A DNA stretch of 64,000 nt, from the NCBI RefSeq assembly GCF_023634845.1, contig NZ_JAMLJL010000006.1, forward strand, positions 124,001 through 188,000, read 5' to 3'. Made by a program: the position numbers and the translations under genes. The notes below the pieces were generated by a model. It had not been told where the DNA came from. It worked only from the letters and a program-made list of their open reading frames with translations, and did not search any database. Numbering within the stretch: position 1 is the first letter of the stretch; every line of letters starts with the position of its first letter. The DNA comes from Flavobacterium amniphilum (GTDB lineage Bacteria > Bacteroidota > Bacteroidia > Flavobacteriales > Flavobacteriaceae). Positions 46,604-54,718 of the stretch are shown piece after piece.

Positions 46604-48421
46604 ATGCCAACACGAATTTCAGCATCATTCCAATTACTACTGAGAAAAATTTTACGCCGTTTTGAAATTTTCTTTTTCCTTGCCAAAGAAATTTTATCCG
46701 AACGCAATTTCATCTATTTTTCCTGTGTTGCAGTAGCCATATCCTGTGCATTTGCTGTTATTATCCTGAAAAGTTTCGCACACAATGTTTTTTTGTGGGC
46801 CAACTACGCAAACAAATACCTGAAGTTACCCTACTCTAACAGTATACTGCCCATAGTGGGGATTTTACTGACTGTTTTAGTCATCAAACGTTTTTTAGGC
46901 GGAACCATTGAAAAAGGAAGCTCCCGCATTTTACATTCGGTTGCCAAAAAAGGCGGTATTGTACCCCGAAAACAGATGTATGCCCAGATCCTCACGAGTT
47001 CATTAACCGTTGGCCTCGGAGGTTCGGCTGGACTGGAGAGCCCGATTGTAATTACCGGTGCTGCTTTTGGTTCCAATTATGCCCAGAAATACAAACTCTC
47101 ACAAAAAGACAGGATTTTACTTTTGGCCTGCGGTGTTTCAGCGGGTATCGGTGCAGCTTTCAACGCGCCCATTGCAGGTGTTTTGTTCGCCATTGAAGTT
47201 ATTTTGGCCGATATTACCATCTCTGCTTTTATTCCCATCATGATTTCGGCAGCAACAGGAGCTTTAGTATCCAAAATCGTTTTGAGCAGTGACATCCTCC
47301 TTAGCTTCCAGCAAGAACAGAATTTCAATTTCAGAAATACACCTTATTATATTCTATTAGGTATTTTAGCCGGAATCGTTTCGGTATACCATGCCCGTAC
47401 TTTCAGAAAAGTAGAACACTATTTTGCCCATTTTTCGGAAAGGAAATATGCAAAAGCCATATTCGGATCATTAGTTTTGGCGGTATTGATCTTTTTGTTC
47501 CCGACACTTTTCGGGGAAGGATACGAAAGTATCAAAACCTTATCAACTGCACATCCCGAAGAATTGCTCGAAAACACATTACTGGAAAGCCAGAAAAGCA
47601 ATGAATGGGTTTTGCTACTATTTGTTGGAGCCATTGCTTTAATTAAATCGGTTGCAACCGGAATTACCTTAGGAAGCGGCGGTAACGGCGGTAACTTCGC
47701 CCCTTCCCTTTTTGTGGGTTCCTATTTAGGTTTTTTCACAGCCAAAACCGTTGAAATGCTTGGAATTTCAAAATTACCGATTACCAATTTCACCATTGTG
47801 GGAATGGCCGGAATTTTGAGCGGCTTATTCCATGCACCGCTGACTGCCATTTTCCTTATTGGTGAAATTACCGGAGGTTATGATTTGATGATTCCGCTGA
47901 TGATCGTTTCTTCCATCAGTTTTGCTATTTCAAAACGTTTTGAAGTGCATTCGATGGATGTAAAAGCCTTAGCTGACAAAGGCGAAGTATTTACCAGCGA
48001 TAAGGATAAAAACATTCTTCAAAGTATTGACGTCCTGAATCTTGTAAAAAACGGACTTAAAAGCTTAACGGAAGAAATGTCACTTAAAAAGCTAACCGAA
48101 ATACTTGCCTCCCACAAGCAGGATTTGTATCCGGTTTTAAACGACAGACATGAATTGGTTGGTATTTTGGAATTTGAAAAAGTAAGAACCATAATTTTCA
48201 ACTCATTTCAGGTCAAGTATTCAACCGTAAAAGAACATATGTCGGTACCAACTGTCCTTTTACAATATGATGAAGAGATTGATTCGATAATGGATAAATT
48301 TGATCAATCAGGTATTGAAACGTTACCCGTTATCAAAAATGGTAAATTTTATGGCTGTCTGTCCAAATTGGATATATTGGAAGCCTATCGCATCAAATTC
48401 AAGGAAATGGTGATTGAATAA
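46604..48421 (+). CDS. ClC-family chloride transporter with C-terminal CBS pair
   Basis: A 605-residue membrane protein. The ClC core (about 50-440) has VGLGGSAGLESPIVITGAAF (gating Glu in GLESP), GIGAAFNAPIAGVLFAIEVI (Glu in the position of the proton glutamate) and TLGSGGNGGNFAPSLFVGSY (anion site). The C-terminal 130 residues form two CBS domains (LVKNGLKSLTEEMSLKKL; VLLQYDEEIDSIMDKF). Both conserved Glu suggest a chloride/proton antiporter rather than a channel. It stands alone, with an AACTATCTTTG-type -7 element near 46570 upstream. Confidence 0.95.
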   Translation: MPTRISASFQLLLRKILRRFEIFFFLAKEILSERNFIYFSCVAVAISCAFAVIILKSFAHNVFLWANYANKYLKLPYSNSILPIVGILLTVLVIKRFLGGTIEKGSSRILHSVAKKGGIVPRKQMYAQILTSSLTVGLGGSAGLESPIVITGAAFGSNYAQKYKLSQKDRILLLACGVSAGIGAAFNAPIAGVLFAIEVILADITISAFIPIMISAATGALVSKIVLSSDILLSFQQEQNFNFRNTPYYILLGILAGIVSVYHARTFRKVEHYFAHFSERKYAKAIFGSLVLAVLIFLFPTLFGEGYESIKTLSTAHPEELLENTLLESQKSNEWVLLLFVGAIALIKSVATGITLGSGGNGGNFAPSLFVGSYLGFFTAKTVEMLGISKLPITNFTIVGMAGILSGLFHAPLTAIFLIGEITGGYDLMIPLMIVSSISFAISKRFEVHSMDVKALADKGEVFTSDKDKNILQSIDVLNLVKNGLKSLTEEMSLKKLTEILASHKQDLYPVLNDRHELVGILEFEKVRTIIFNSFQVKYSTVKEHMSVPTVLLQYDEEIDSIMDKFDQSGIETLPVIKNGKFYGCLSKLDILEAYRIKFKEMVIE

Positions 48422-48466
48422 GTGATAAATAATTCTTAACACAAACCTGATTTCCCTTATTTTAGT

Positions 48467-48474
48467 TAATTTTG
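48467..48474 (+). promoter_or_regulatory. -7 promoter element before the OstA-like gene
   Basis: TAATTTTG fits TAnnTTTG. It overlaps an in-frame TTG at 48472, which argues that translation begins at the later TTG at 48493 instead. The -33 element is weak. Confidence 0.45.
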
Positions 48475-48492
48475 GCAAAAAATAAGCATACA

Positions 48493-50181
48493 TTGAACAC
48501 GATATATTTCCGATTTTTTCTTTTACTGCTGATTGCCGGACAACAGTACTGCTGGTCACAGGTTACACCACAATCAAATACTCCTGCGCCGGACAGCAAA
48601 CAGATTTTCATCGAGCATTCCGATTATCTTGATATTTCAGAAAAAGAAGTACCGGGAGCAGTTGTATTGACCGGAAATGTAGTGGTTATCCATCAAGGTG
48701 TACGGATGACCTGTAATAAAGCGTACCATTTCACCAAATCGAATTACGTAAAAGCTTTCGGAAATGTAAATATGGTTCAAGGCGACACCTTAACCATGAG
48801 CAGTAAATATGCTGAATACGATGGGAACAAAAAGTTTGCCTTTGCATCGGGAGATGTGATCATGACCGATCCGAAAATGACGGTTACAACAGACACCATC
48901 AATTTCGACCGTAACAGTCAGGTCGCTTATTACAATACTGGAGGAACCATCAAGGATGCTGAAAACACCCTGACCAGTAAATCCGGAACCTATTATCTGA
49001 ATCAGAAAAAATTTCAGTTCAATACCGCTGTAACCGTTAAAAATCCAACGCATACCATCAGGACTAATCACCTGGATTATTATACTAATTCTGGACATGC
49101 TTATGTACACGGACCATCTACCATTGCATCGGCAACGAATACTATTTATACCACCAAAGGTTTTTATGACACCAAAAAGGACGAAGGAAAACTCCTCAAA
49201 GGTTCCAAAATAAAATACCGGGACCGACTCATAGAAGGTGATGATTTGTTTTATGACCGGAAGAAAGATTATGCACGAGCCATAAACAATGTCAAAATAA
49301 CCGATACGGTTAATAAAATGGTTGTGAGTGGTCATTATGCCGAAGTTTACAAGCAGAAAGATTCGATGTACATTACCAAAAAAGCTTTGGTAACAGGACT
49401 TTTTGAAAAGGATTCAGTGTGGTTTCATGCCAAAAAAATGGTGGTTACCGGAAAACCTCAGGAGCGTGTACTGAGAGGATATAACAATGCCCGTTTTTTC
49501 AAAAGAGACATGAGCGGTAAATGTGATTCGATTCACTATGACCAAAAAAGAGGATTGACACAGATGATTGGCCGACCGATTTTCTGGAACGGAAAAAACC
49601 AGATGACCGGTGATTTAATGCATTTGATTTCAGATGAAAAGACAGAAAAAATAGATTCATTAAAAGTATTGAACAATGCTTTTATCGTTTCCAAAGACAC
49701 TATCGGAACCGGCTACAACCAGGTTAAAGGACAAAATCTCTTCGGGAAATTCAAGGATAACAAACTTCATGAAGTCGACATTATCAAAAACACCGAAGTT
49801 TTGTATTACATGCGGAACGACAAACAGGAACTCATCGGAATCAATAAAAATGTGAGCAGTAAAATCAATATGATCCTCAACGGAAATAACATTGACACCA
49901 TTACCTTTTTCACGAATGTCGACGGTGATATTTTCCCTGAAAACGAATTACCCGAAAACGCACGTATCTTAAGGGATTTCAAATGGCGTGGAGACGAACA
50001 ACTGCTTTCAGTAGCTGATATTTTCCCTAAAGAAGAACTAGAATTGGACGCCAAAGCACAGGCTGAAGTCAAGAAGAAAGCACAGGAACCTGATGCACCG
50101 ATGGAACCGAGCAAAGAAACCTTAGAGTACGACAAACCTAAGACAACAGCTAAAAAAACAGCACCGAAGAAAAAGAAATAA
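48493..50181 (+). CDS. OstA-like (LptA/LptD N-domain type) LPS transport protein
   Basis: A 562-residue exported protein. The TTG at 48493 gives MNTIYFRFFLLLLIAGQQYC, a signal peptide; the TTG at 48472 falls inside the promoter. Repeated beta-jellyroll units of the OstA type are visible: VPGAVVLTGNVVVIHQGVRM, AYHFTKSNYVKAFGNVNMV, KKFAFASGDVIMTD, NHLDYYTNSGHAYVHGPS. The C-terminus is a Lys/Ala/Pro-rich tail (KPKTTAKKTAPKKKK). In Bacteroidota such proteins are thought to bridge LPS from the inner membrane; it lacks the LptD barrel. It is 27 bases upstream of an aminotransferase gene. Confidence 0.88.
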   Translation: MNTIYFRFFLLLLIAGQQYCWSQVTPQSNTPAPDSKQIFIEHSDYLDISEKEVPGAVVLTGNVVVIHQGVRMTCNKAYHFTKSNYVKAFGNVNMVQGDTLTMSSKYAEYDGNKKFAFASGDVIMTDPKMTVTTDTINFDRNSQVAYYNTGGTIKDAENTLTSKSGTYYLNQKKFQFNTAVTVKNPTHTIRTNHLDYYTNSGHAYVHGPSTIASATNTIYTTKGFYDTKKDEGKLLKGSKIKYRDRLIEGDDLFYDRKKDYARAINNVKITDTVNKMVVSGHYAEVYKQKDSMYITKKALVTGLFEKDSVWFHAKKMVVTGKPQERVLRGYNNARFFKRDMSGKCDSIHYDQKRGLTQMIGRPIFWNGKNQMTGDLMHLISDEKTEKIDSLKVLNNAFIVSKDTIGTGYNQVKGQNLFGKFKDNKLHEVDIIKNTEVLYYMRNDKQELIGINKNVSSKINMILNGNNIDTITFFTNVDGDIFPENELPENARILRDFKWRGDEQLLSVADIFPKEELELDAKAQAEVKKKAQEPDAPMEPSKETLEYDKPKTTAKKTAPKKKK

Positions 50182-50208
50182 TTAAAATTAAGAATCAGCA
50201 TAACTACC

Positions 50209-51414
50209 ATGTTAAACGATTTCTATAAATACCAGGCACAAACTTCTCCTTACCCATTAGGCATGGAAGTTTCACATGCTGATGGTTCTTACATATACGA
50301 CACAAAAGGAAAAAAATATTTGGATTTTGTAGCCGGTGTTTCAGCCTGTACTTTAGGACATCAGCATCCAAGAGTGAAACAGGCAATCGTTAGCCAGTTG
50401 GACAAATATGCACACGTGATGGTCTATGGCGAATATGCACAGGATCCATCGGTGGCTTTGTGCAAATTATTAGCCGAACACATGCCTCCCCAATTGAACA
50501 AAACCTATTTGGTTAATTCCGGTACTGAAGCCACGGAAGGTTCTTTAAAACTAGCCCGCAGGGTTACAGGAAGAAGCCAATTGATTTCCTGTTTCAATGC
50601 TTACCATGGCAACACCATGGGTTCGATGAGTGTGATGGGATTTGAAGAACGCAAACAAATATTCCGTCCTTTGATTCCTGATGTTGATTTCATCACATTC
50701 AATAACGAAGAAGATTTACTTAAAATTACGGATAAAACGGCCGGAATCATTTTGGAGACCATCCAGGGAGGTGCCGGATTCATCCAACCGCATAATGAAT
50801 TCCTAAAGAAAGTCCGCAAACGCTGCGACGAAGTGGGTGCCATGATGATTCTGGATGAAATCCAACCCGGATTCGGGCGTACCGGAAAATTATTCGGTTT
50901 CCAGAATTACGATGTTGTACCTGATGTCGTTGTGATGGGTAAAGGAATGGGCGGCGGAATGCCTGTTGGTGCTTTTACCGCCAATGAAAAGCATATGGAT
51001 TTGTTAAGCCATGATCCAAAATTAGGCCACATCACCACATTTGGAGGACATCCGGTAATTGCAGCTGCTTGCTTAGCCACATTACAAGAATTGGTAGAAA
51101 CCGATTTAATGCGGCAATGCTTGGAGAAAGAACAATTATTTCGTAAATTGTTAGTACATCCACTCATTAAAGAATTAAGAGGTGAAGGATTGATGCTGGC
51201 TGCTATGACAGAAAGTCCGGAAATCACCAATAAAGTCATTTTCAAATGTCAGGACAAAGGTTTGATTTTATTCTGGTTATTGTTTGAAGGATGTGCCATC
51301 CGCATTACTCCACCACTTACATTGTCAAACGAAGAAATCGAGGAAGGTTGTGGCATCATTATTGAAGCTATGAATGAAGTAATGAATGAAGTAAATTTAA
51401 ATACCGATTGTTAA
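50209..51414 (+). CDS. class III PLP-dependent aminotransferase (acetylornithine aminotransferase-like)
   Basis: A 401-residue fold-type I aminotransferase. Visible: GSYIYDTKGKKYLDFVAGVS, LGHQHPRVKQAI, LVNSGTEATEGSLKLARR (phosphate loop), AYHGNTMGSMSVMG, MILDEIQPGFGRTGKLFGFQ (PLP-Asp region) and PLP Lys in VVMGKGMGGGMPVGAF. It most resembles ArgD/GabT/omega-amino transaminases. No arginine-synthesis genes are near, so the substrate is uncertain. It lies between the OstA-like gene and the TPR gene. Confidence 0.93.
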   Translation: MLNDFYKYQAQTSPYPLGMEVSHADGSYIYDTKGKKYLDFVAGVSACTLGHQHPRVKQAIVSQLDKYAHVMVYGEYAQDPSVALCKLLAEHMPPQLNKTYLVNSGTEATEGSLKLARRVTGRSQLISCFNAYHGNTMGSMSVMGFEERKQIFRPLIPDVDFITFNNEEDLLKITDKTAGIILETIQGGAGFIQPHNEFLKKVRKRCDEVGAMMILDEIQPGFGRTGKLFGFQNYDVVPDVVVMGKGMGGGMPVGAFTANEKHMDLLSHDPKLGHITTFGGHPVIAAACLATLQELVETDLMRQCLEKEQLFRKLLVHPLIKELRGEGLMLAAMTESPEITNKVIFKCQDKGLILFWLLFEGCAIRITPPLTLSNEEIEEGCGIIIEAMNEVMNEVNLNTDC

Positions 51415-51497
51415 TTAAATTGTTCACAACAATTGATTTTCAGTCCCAATAACAAATTAAAGGTTTCCTAATTTTATTAAGGATAATTCTAAAAGCA

Positions 51498-52898
51498 ATG
51501 AGTATGCATTTGAGTCACGAAGAAGAAGAGCGCAATTTATCCTTATCACGTTTTGAATCAATGTTAAAAACGAACAAGATTTTATTTTTTGATTCAGAAG
51601 AATTTGAGGATATCATACTACATTACATGGATATTGGAAAGCCGTCACTGGCCAGAAAAGCGTTGAAACTTGCGCTTGAACAACATCCGAAATCCACAGG
51701 CTTACGACTGGTTCAGGTCGAGATGCTGGTTTTTGAAGATAAATTGGAAACCGCCGAGAAACTTCTCAATGAATTATATGCCATAGAGCCCACAAACGAG
51801 GAAATCTACATTCAGAAAGCCAATATTTATTCGAAAAGGGACAATCACCAAAAAGCGGTTGAATTATTAAAAATCGCCTTAAAATATACAGACGATTATG
51901 CCGATGTGCACAATCTGATCGGTATGGAATACCTTTTCATGGATGAATTGGAACTGGCCAAAGAAAACTTTATCAAATGCCTTAACGAAGAACCTGAAGA
52001 GCAATCAAGCTTATACAATGTTATCTATTGTTTTGAATTTTTAGAACAATACGAGGAAGCTATCGCTTTTCTGACCAAATACATCGACGAAAATCCATAC
52101 AGTGAAATAGCCTGGCACCAGCTTGGCCGTTTGAATTATTCAATCAAGCGTTATGAGGATGCTTATTTAGCTTTTGATTATGCTACCGTGATTGATGATC
52201 AGTTCATGGGGGCATACATGGAAAAAGCCAAATCGCTTGAGCGTTTAAAACGTTACGAAGAAGCCATTGAAAACTACATGGAAACCATCAATTTAGATGA
52301 CCCTACGTCATATGCTTTATTGCGCATTGGTAAGTGTTTCGAAAAATTAGGGAATGAAATTGAAGCTTTAAAATATTACAATCAAACCGTACATGAAGAT
52401 CCGCTTTTAGATAAAGGCTGGATTGCCATAACCGATTTATATTTCAAAAAGAAAAATTTCCAAAAAGCATTGTTCTTCGTGAATAAGGCATTAGCCATTG
52501 ACAGCGAAAACAAAATGTACTGGAAACGTTACGCTACGATTAACCGTACTTTAAACTTTTATGAAGAAGCCGAACTTGGTTATCGTAAAGCTGTTGAATA
52601 CGGTGATTATGAGTTGGATACCTGGCTGTATTGGGTTGATATCCTTCAGTTTTTAGGTGAGTTTGAAGTGGCTGTACAAACATTATTACAGGCTTCTGAA
52701 TACTTCCCGGACGAGTATGAAGTAGAATACCGTTTAGCCGGTTTGTATTATTTGATTCAAAATACTGAAAAAGGATCATTTCACCTGAATAACGGACTTC
52801 GTTTAAGTTTTAAAAACAGAAACATTCTCGAAGAATTATTTCCGGTTGTATGGGAACGCAAAATGGTTCAGGATACAGTCGAAAAATATAACAAGTAA
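51498..52898 (+). CDS. tetratricopeptide repeat protein
   Basis: A 466-residue cytosolic protein with about ten TPR units of 34 residues; examples are PTNEEIYIQKANIYSKRDNH, YADVHNLIGMEYLFMDELEL and SEIAWHQLGRLNYSIKRYED. No signal peptide or catalytic domain is present, so it is a scaffold or adaptor. Its stop overlaps the start of the TonB-C gene (TAATG), forming a three-gene run with aroE. The partner is unknown. Confidence 0.93.
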   Translation: MSMHLSHEEEERNLSLSRFESMLKTNKILFFDSEEFEDIILHYMDIGKPSLARKALKLALEQHPKSTGLRLVQVEMLVFEDKLETAEKLLNELYAIEPTNEEIYIQKANIYSKRDNHQKAVELLKIALKYTDDYADVHNLIGMEYLFMDELELAKENFIKCLNEEPEEQSSLYNVIYCFEFLEQYEEAIAFLTKYIDENPYSEIAWHQLGRLNYSIKRYEDAYLAFDYATVIDDQFMGAYMEKAKSLERLKRYEEAIENYMETINLDDPTSYALLRIGKCFEKLGNEIEALKYYNQTVHEDPLLDKGWIAITDLYFKKKNFQKALFFVNKALAIDSENKMYWKRYATINRTLNFYEEAELGYRKAVEYGDYELDTWLYWVDILQFLGEFEVAVQTLLQASEYFPDEYEVEYRLAGLYYLIQNTEKGSFHLNNGLRLSFKNRNILEELFPVVWERKMVQDTVEKYNK

Positions 52899-53401
52899 TG
52901 AAAAATCTCTTACTTTTAGTTTTCTTCCTTACTGTTTCAATAAGTTTCGGTCAGAAAAAAAACAATGACCAAAAAACTCCTGAATTAGTTATTATTCAAG
53001 AAAAAGAAGTCAATCATGGCGAAATTATCACTACAGAAGAACCTAGAGAAATTACCGAAGCAAAAGATCCAAATTACATATACCCGCCATCTTCCGTCGA
53101 AATAACTCCCCAATACAGCGAAGGGTTAGAAATATTTCATGGGGAATTTAAAAACAAATTCAAGACCGAAACCAAAGAACCGTTAAAGGGAAGGATAATT
53201 TTGAAATTTGTAGTTGAAAAAGATGGTTCTTTATCAGATTTCAAAGTCATTCGGGATCTTGGCCATGATACAGGGAAAGATGCTATAAAGACAATCAAAA
53301 CAATGAAAAAATGGAAACCGGCTAAACAAAGCGGCAAAAACGTACGATGCATGTTTATTCTTCCGGTACATGTTGATTTAAATACTGATGAGACCAAATA
53401 A
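52898..53401 (+). CDS. TonB C-terminal domain protein
   Basis: A 167-residue exported protein: signal peptide MKNLLLLVFFLTVSISFGQ, a low-complexity linker with PREITEAKDPNYIYPPSSVE, and a C-terminal TonB domain (about 85-165) with KGRIILKFVVEKDGSLSDFK, IKTMKKWKPAKQSGKNVR and CMFILPVHVDLN. It has no membrane-anchored N-terminal helix, so it is not a canonical energy transducer but a free periplasmic TonB-C protein, common in flavobacteria. It overlaps aroE by 14 bases. Confidence 0.88.
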   Translation: MKNLLLLVFFLTVSISFGQKKNNDQKTPELVIIQEKEVNHGEIITTEEPREITEAKDPNYIYPPSSVEITPQYSEGLEIFHGEFKNKFKTETKEPLKGRIILKFVVEKDGSLSDFKVIRDLGHDTGKDAIKTIKTMKKWKPAKQSGKNVRCMFILPVHVDLNTDETK

Positions 53402-54134
53402 AAAACTCGGTTTACTGGGAAGAAATATCAGCTATTCGTTTTCCCGTAACTATTTTGCCCAAAAATTTGAAAAAGAAGGATTGACAAACGATTATACTTA
53501 TGTCAATTTCGATATACCGTCCATTGCTGAATTTAAATCAGTTATAAAAAACAATCCGGATACCATCGGGATGAATGTTACCATTCCCTACAAGGAAGAA
53601 GTTATTCCGTTTTTAGATCAATTGTCTGAAAACGCGAAAGCTATCGGAGCCGTAAATACCATAAAGGTTTTAACAGACGGAAAACTTGAAGGCCACAATA
53701 CTGATTATTTCGGTTTTACGGAATCTTTAAAACCATTACTCAAAAGCCATCACAAAAAAGCCTTGATTTTAGGTACAGGCGGTGCAGCCAAAGCAATTGC
53801 TTTCGGATTACAACTATTGGGTATTGAGTATCAGTATGTATCCAGAAAAGCTTCTGAAAAAACAATTCCATACGAAAATATAGACCAGCAAATCTTTAGT
53901 AAACACACACTTATAATCAATTGTACGCCATTAGGCACTTCACCAAATATTGAAGCCTGTCCCGATATTCCTTATGAATTCTTTACCGAAGGACATATTG
54001 CTTATGATTTGATTTACAATCCTGAAGAAACAGAATTTCTGAAAAGGGCAAAGCAAAAAAAAGCCGTTACAAAGAACGGCTATGAAATGTTGGTCTTACA
54101 GGCCGAAAAAGCCTGGAAAATCTGGACAGATTAA
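53388..54134 (+). CDS. aroE: shikimate dehydrogenase
   Basis: Reduces 3-dehydroshikimate to shikimate with NADPH in aromatic amino-acid synthesis. A 248-residue protein, slightly short for the family. Signatures: KLGLLGRNISYSFSRNYF, GMNVTIPYKEEVIPFL (catalytic Lys in PYK), GAVNTIKV, EGHNTDYFGF (catalytic Asp), LILGTGGAAKAIAFGL (nucleotide loop), LIINCTPLGT and YDLIYNPEETEFL. Ends in NGYEMLVLQAEKAW. It overlaps the TonB-C gene upstream and the convergent secreted-protein gene by 4 bases downstream. Confidence 0.97.
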   Translation: MRPNKKLGLLGRNISYSFSRNYFAQKFEKEGLTNDYTYVNFDIPSIAEFKSVIKNNPDTIGMNVTIPYKEEVIPFLDQLSENAKAIGAVNTIKVLTDGKLEGHNTDYFGFTESLKPLLKSHHKKALILGTGGAAKAIAFGLQLLGIEYQYVSRKASEKTIPYENIDQQIFSKHTLIINCTPLGTSPNIEACPDIPYEFFTEGHIAYDLIYNPEETEFLKRAKQKKAVTKNGYEMLVLQAEKAWKIWTD

Positions 54135-54484
54135 TATCTTTTTTTTGCTCTGTCAGCAGTTATGCGTTCAGTGCTCAGCTTTTTATAAGAAGCTAATTGC
54201 TCCAGTGAAAGAATATTTTTTAATTCGTCACATTTCTTTTCTTCTAAAACATCTTCTCTTTTTTTAACTTCAGTTGATGGGATGTTTAATTCCTGTAAAT
54301 CGTAATTCAAAACAATATACTTCTTTACAATTTGAAAATATTGAGGTTCCTGATCCAAAGTCAGTTTCAATACAGACAATTCTTTTTTATAATCACTGCC
54401 GGTTCTTATTTTTTGGTCTAATTCCTGTTGGGCACTAACTGTTACGGATAACAACAATACCAAAGTAACGAATAACTTTTTCAT
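54131..54484 (-). CDS. small secreted helical protein of unknown function
   Basis: A 117-residue exported protein with signal peptide MKKLFVTLVLLLSVTVSAQ. The mature part is highly charged and helical (KIRTGSDYKKELSVLKLTLD; NILSLEQLASYKKLSTERIT) and contains LTLDQ and LSLEQ segments similar to those in Spy/CpxP-like and other Bacteroidota stress proteins, but too short for a firm call. It stands alone, convergent with aroE. Function unknown. Confidence 0.75.
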   Translation of the reverse strand: MKKLFVTLVLLLSVTVSAQQELDQKIRTGSDYKKELSVLKLTLDQEPQYFQIVKKYIVLNYDLQELNIPSTEVKKREDVLEEKKCDELKNILSLEQLASYKKLSTERITADRAKKRY

Positions 54485-54718
54485 GATAGTTGGGTTTAAC
54501 TGATTGTAAATTTATGAAATAAATTGAATTACACAATTATCGGCGTTTACAATAGTGAATACAACGTTATTTTGGCTCTGAAATTGCCGAAAACAAAAAA
54601 AGTCATCGATTCGAAACTGTCTTTATACCGTCAAAATTTGTTTTATACCACTTTTTGTTTTTGAATTTAGTTCGATTTTAGTAACTTCGGCAGGAAATAA
54701 CTGTAAATATCCTGCACC

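Noticed and set aside
48790..49335. Long minus-strand open frame of 181 codons inside the OstA-like gene
   Set aside because: Antisense to a gene with clear OstA repeats; no recognisable domain or promoter, so it is a shadow.
51417..51435. Small inverted repeat AATTGT/ACAATT after the class III aminotransferase gene
   Set aside because: Six base pairs of AT-rich sequence, no T-run; easily due to chance in AT-rich DNA.
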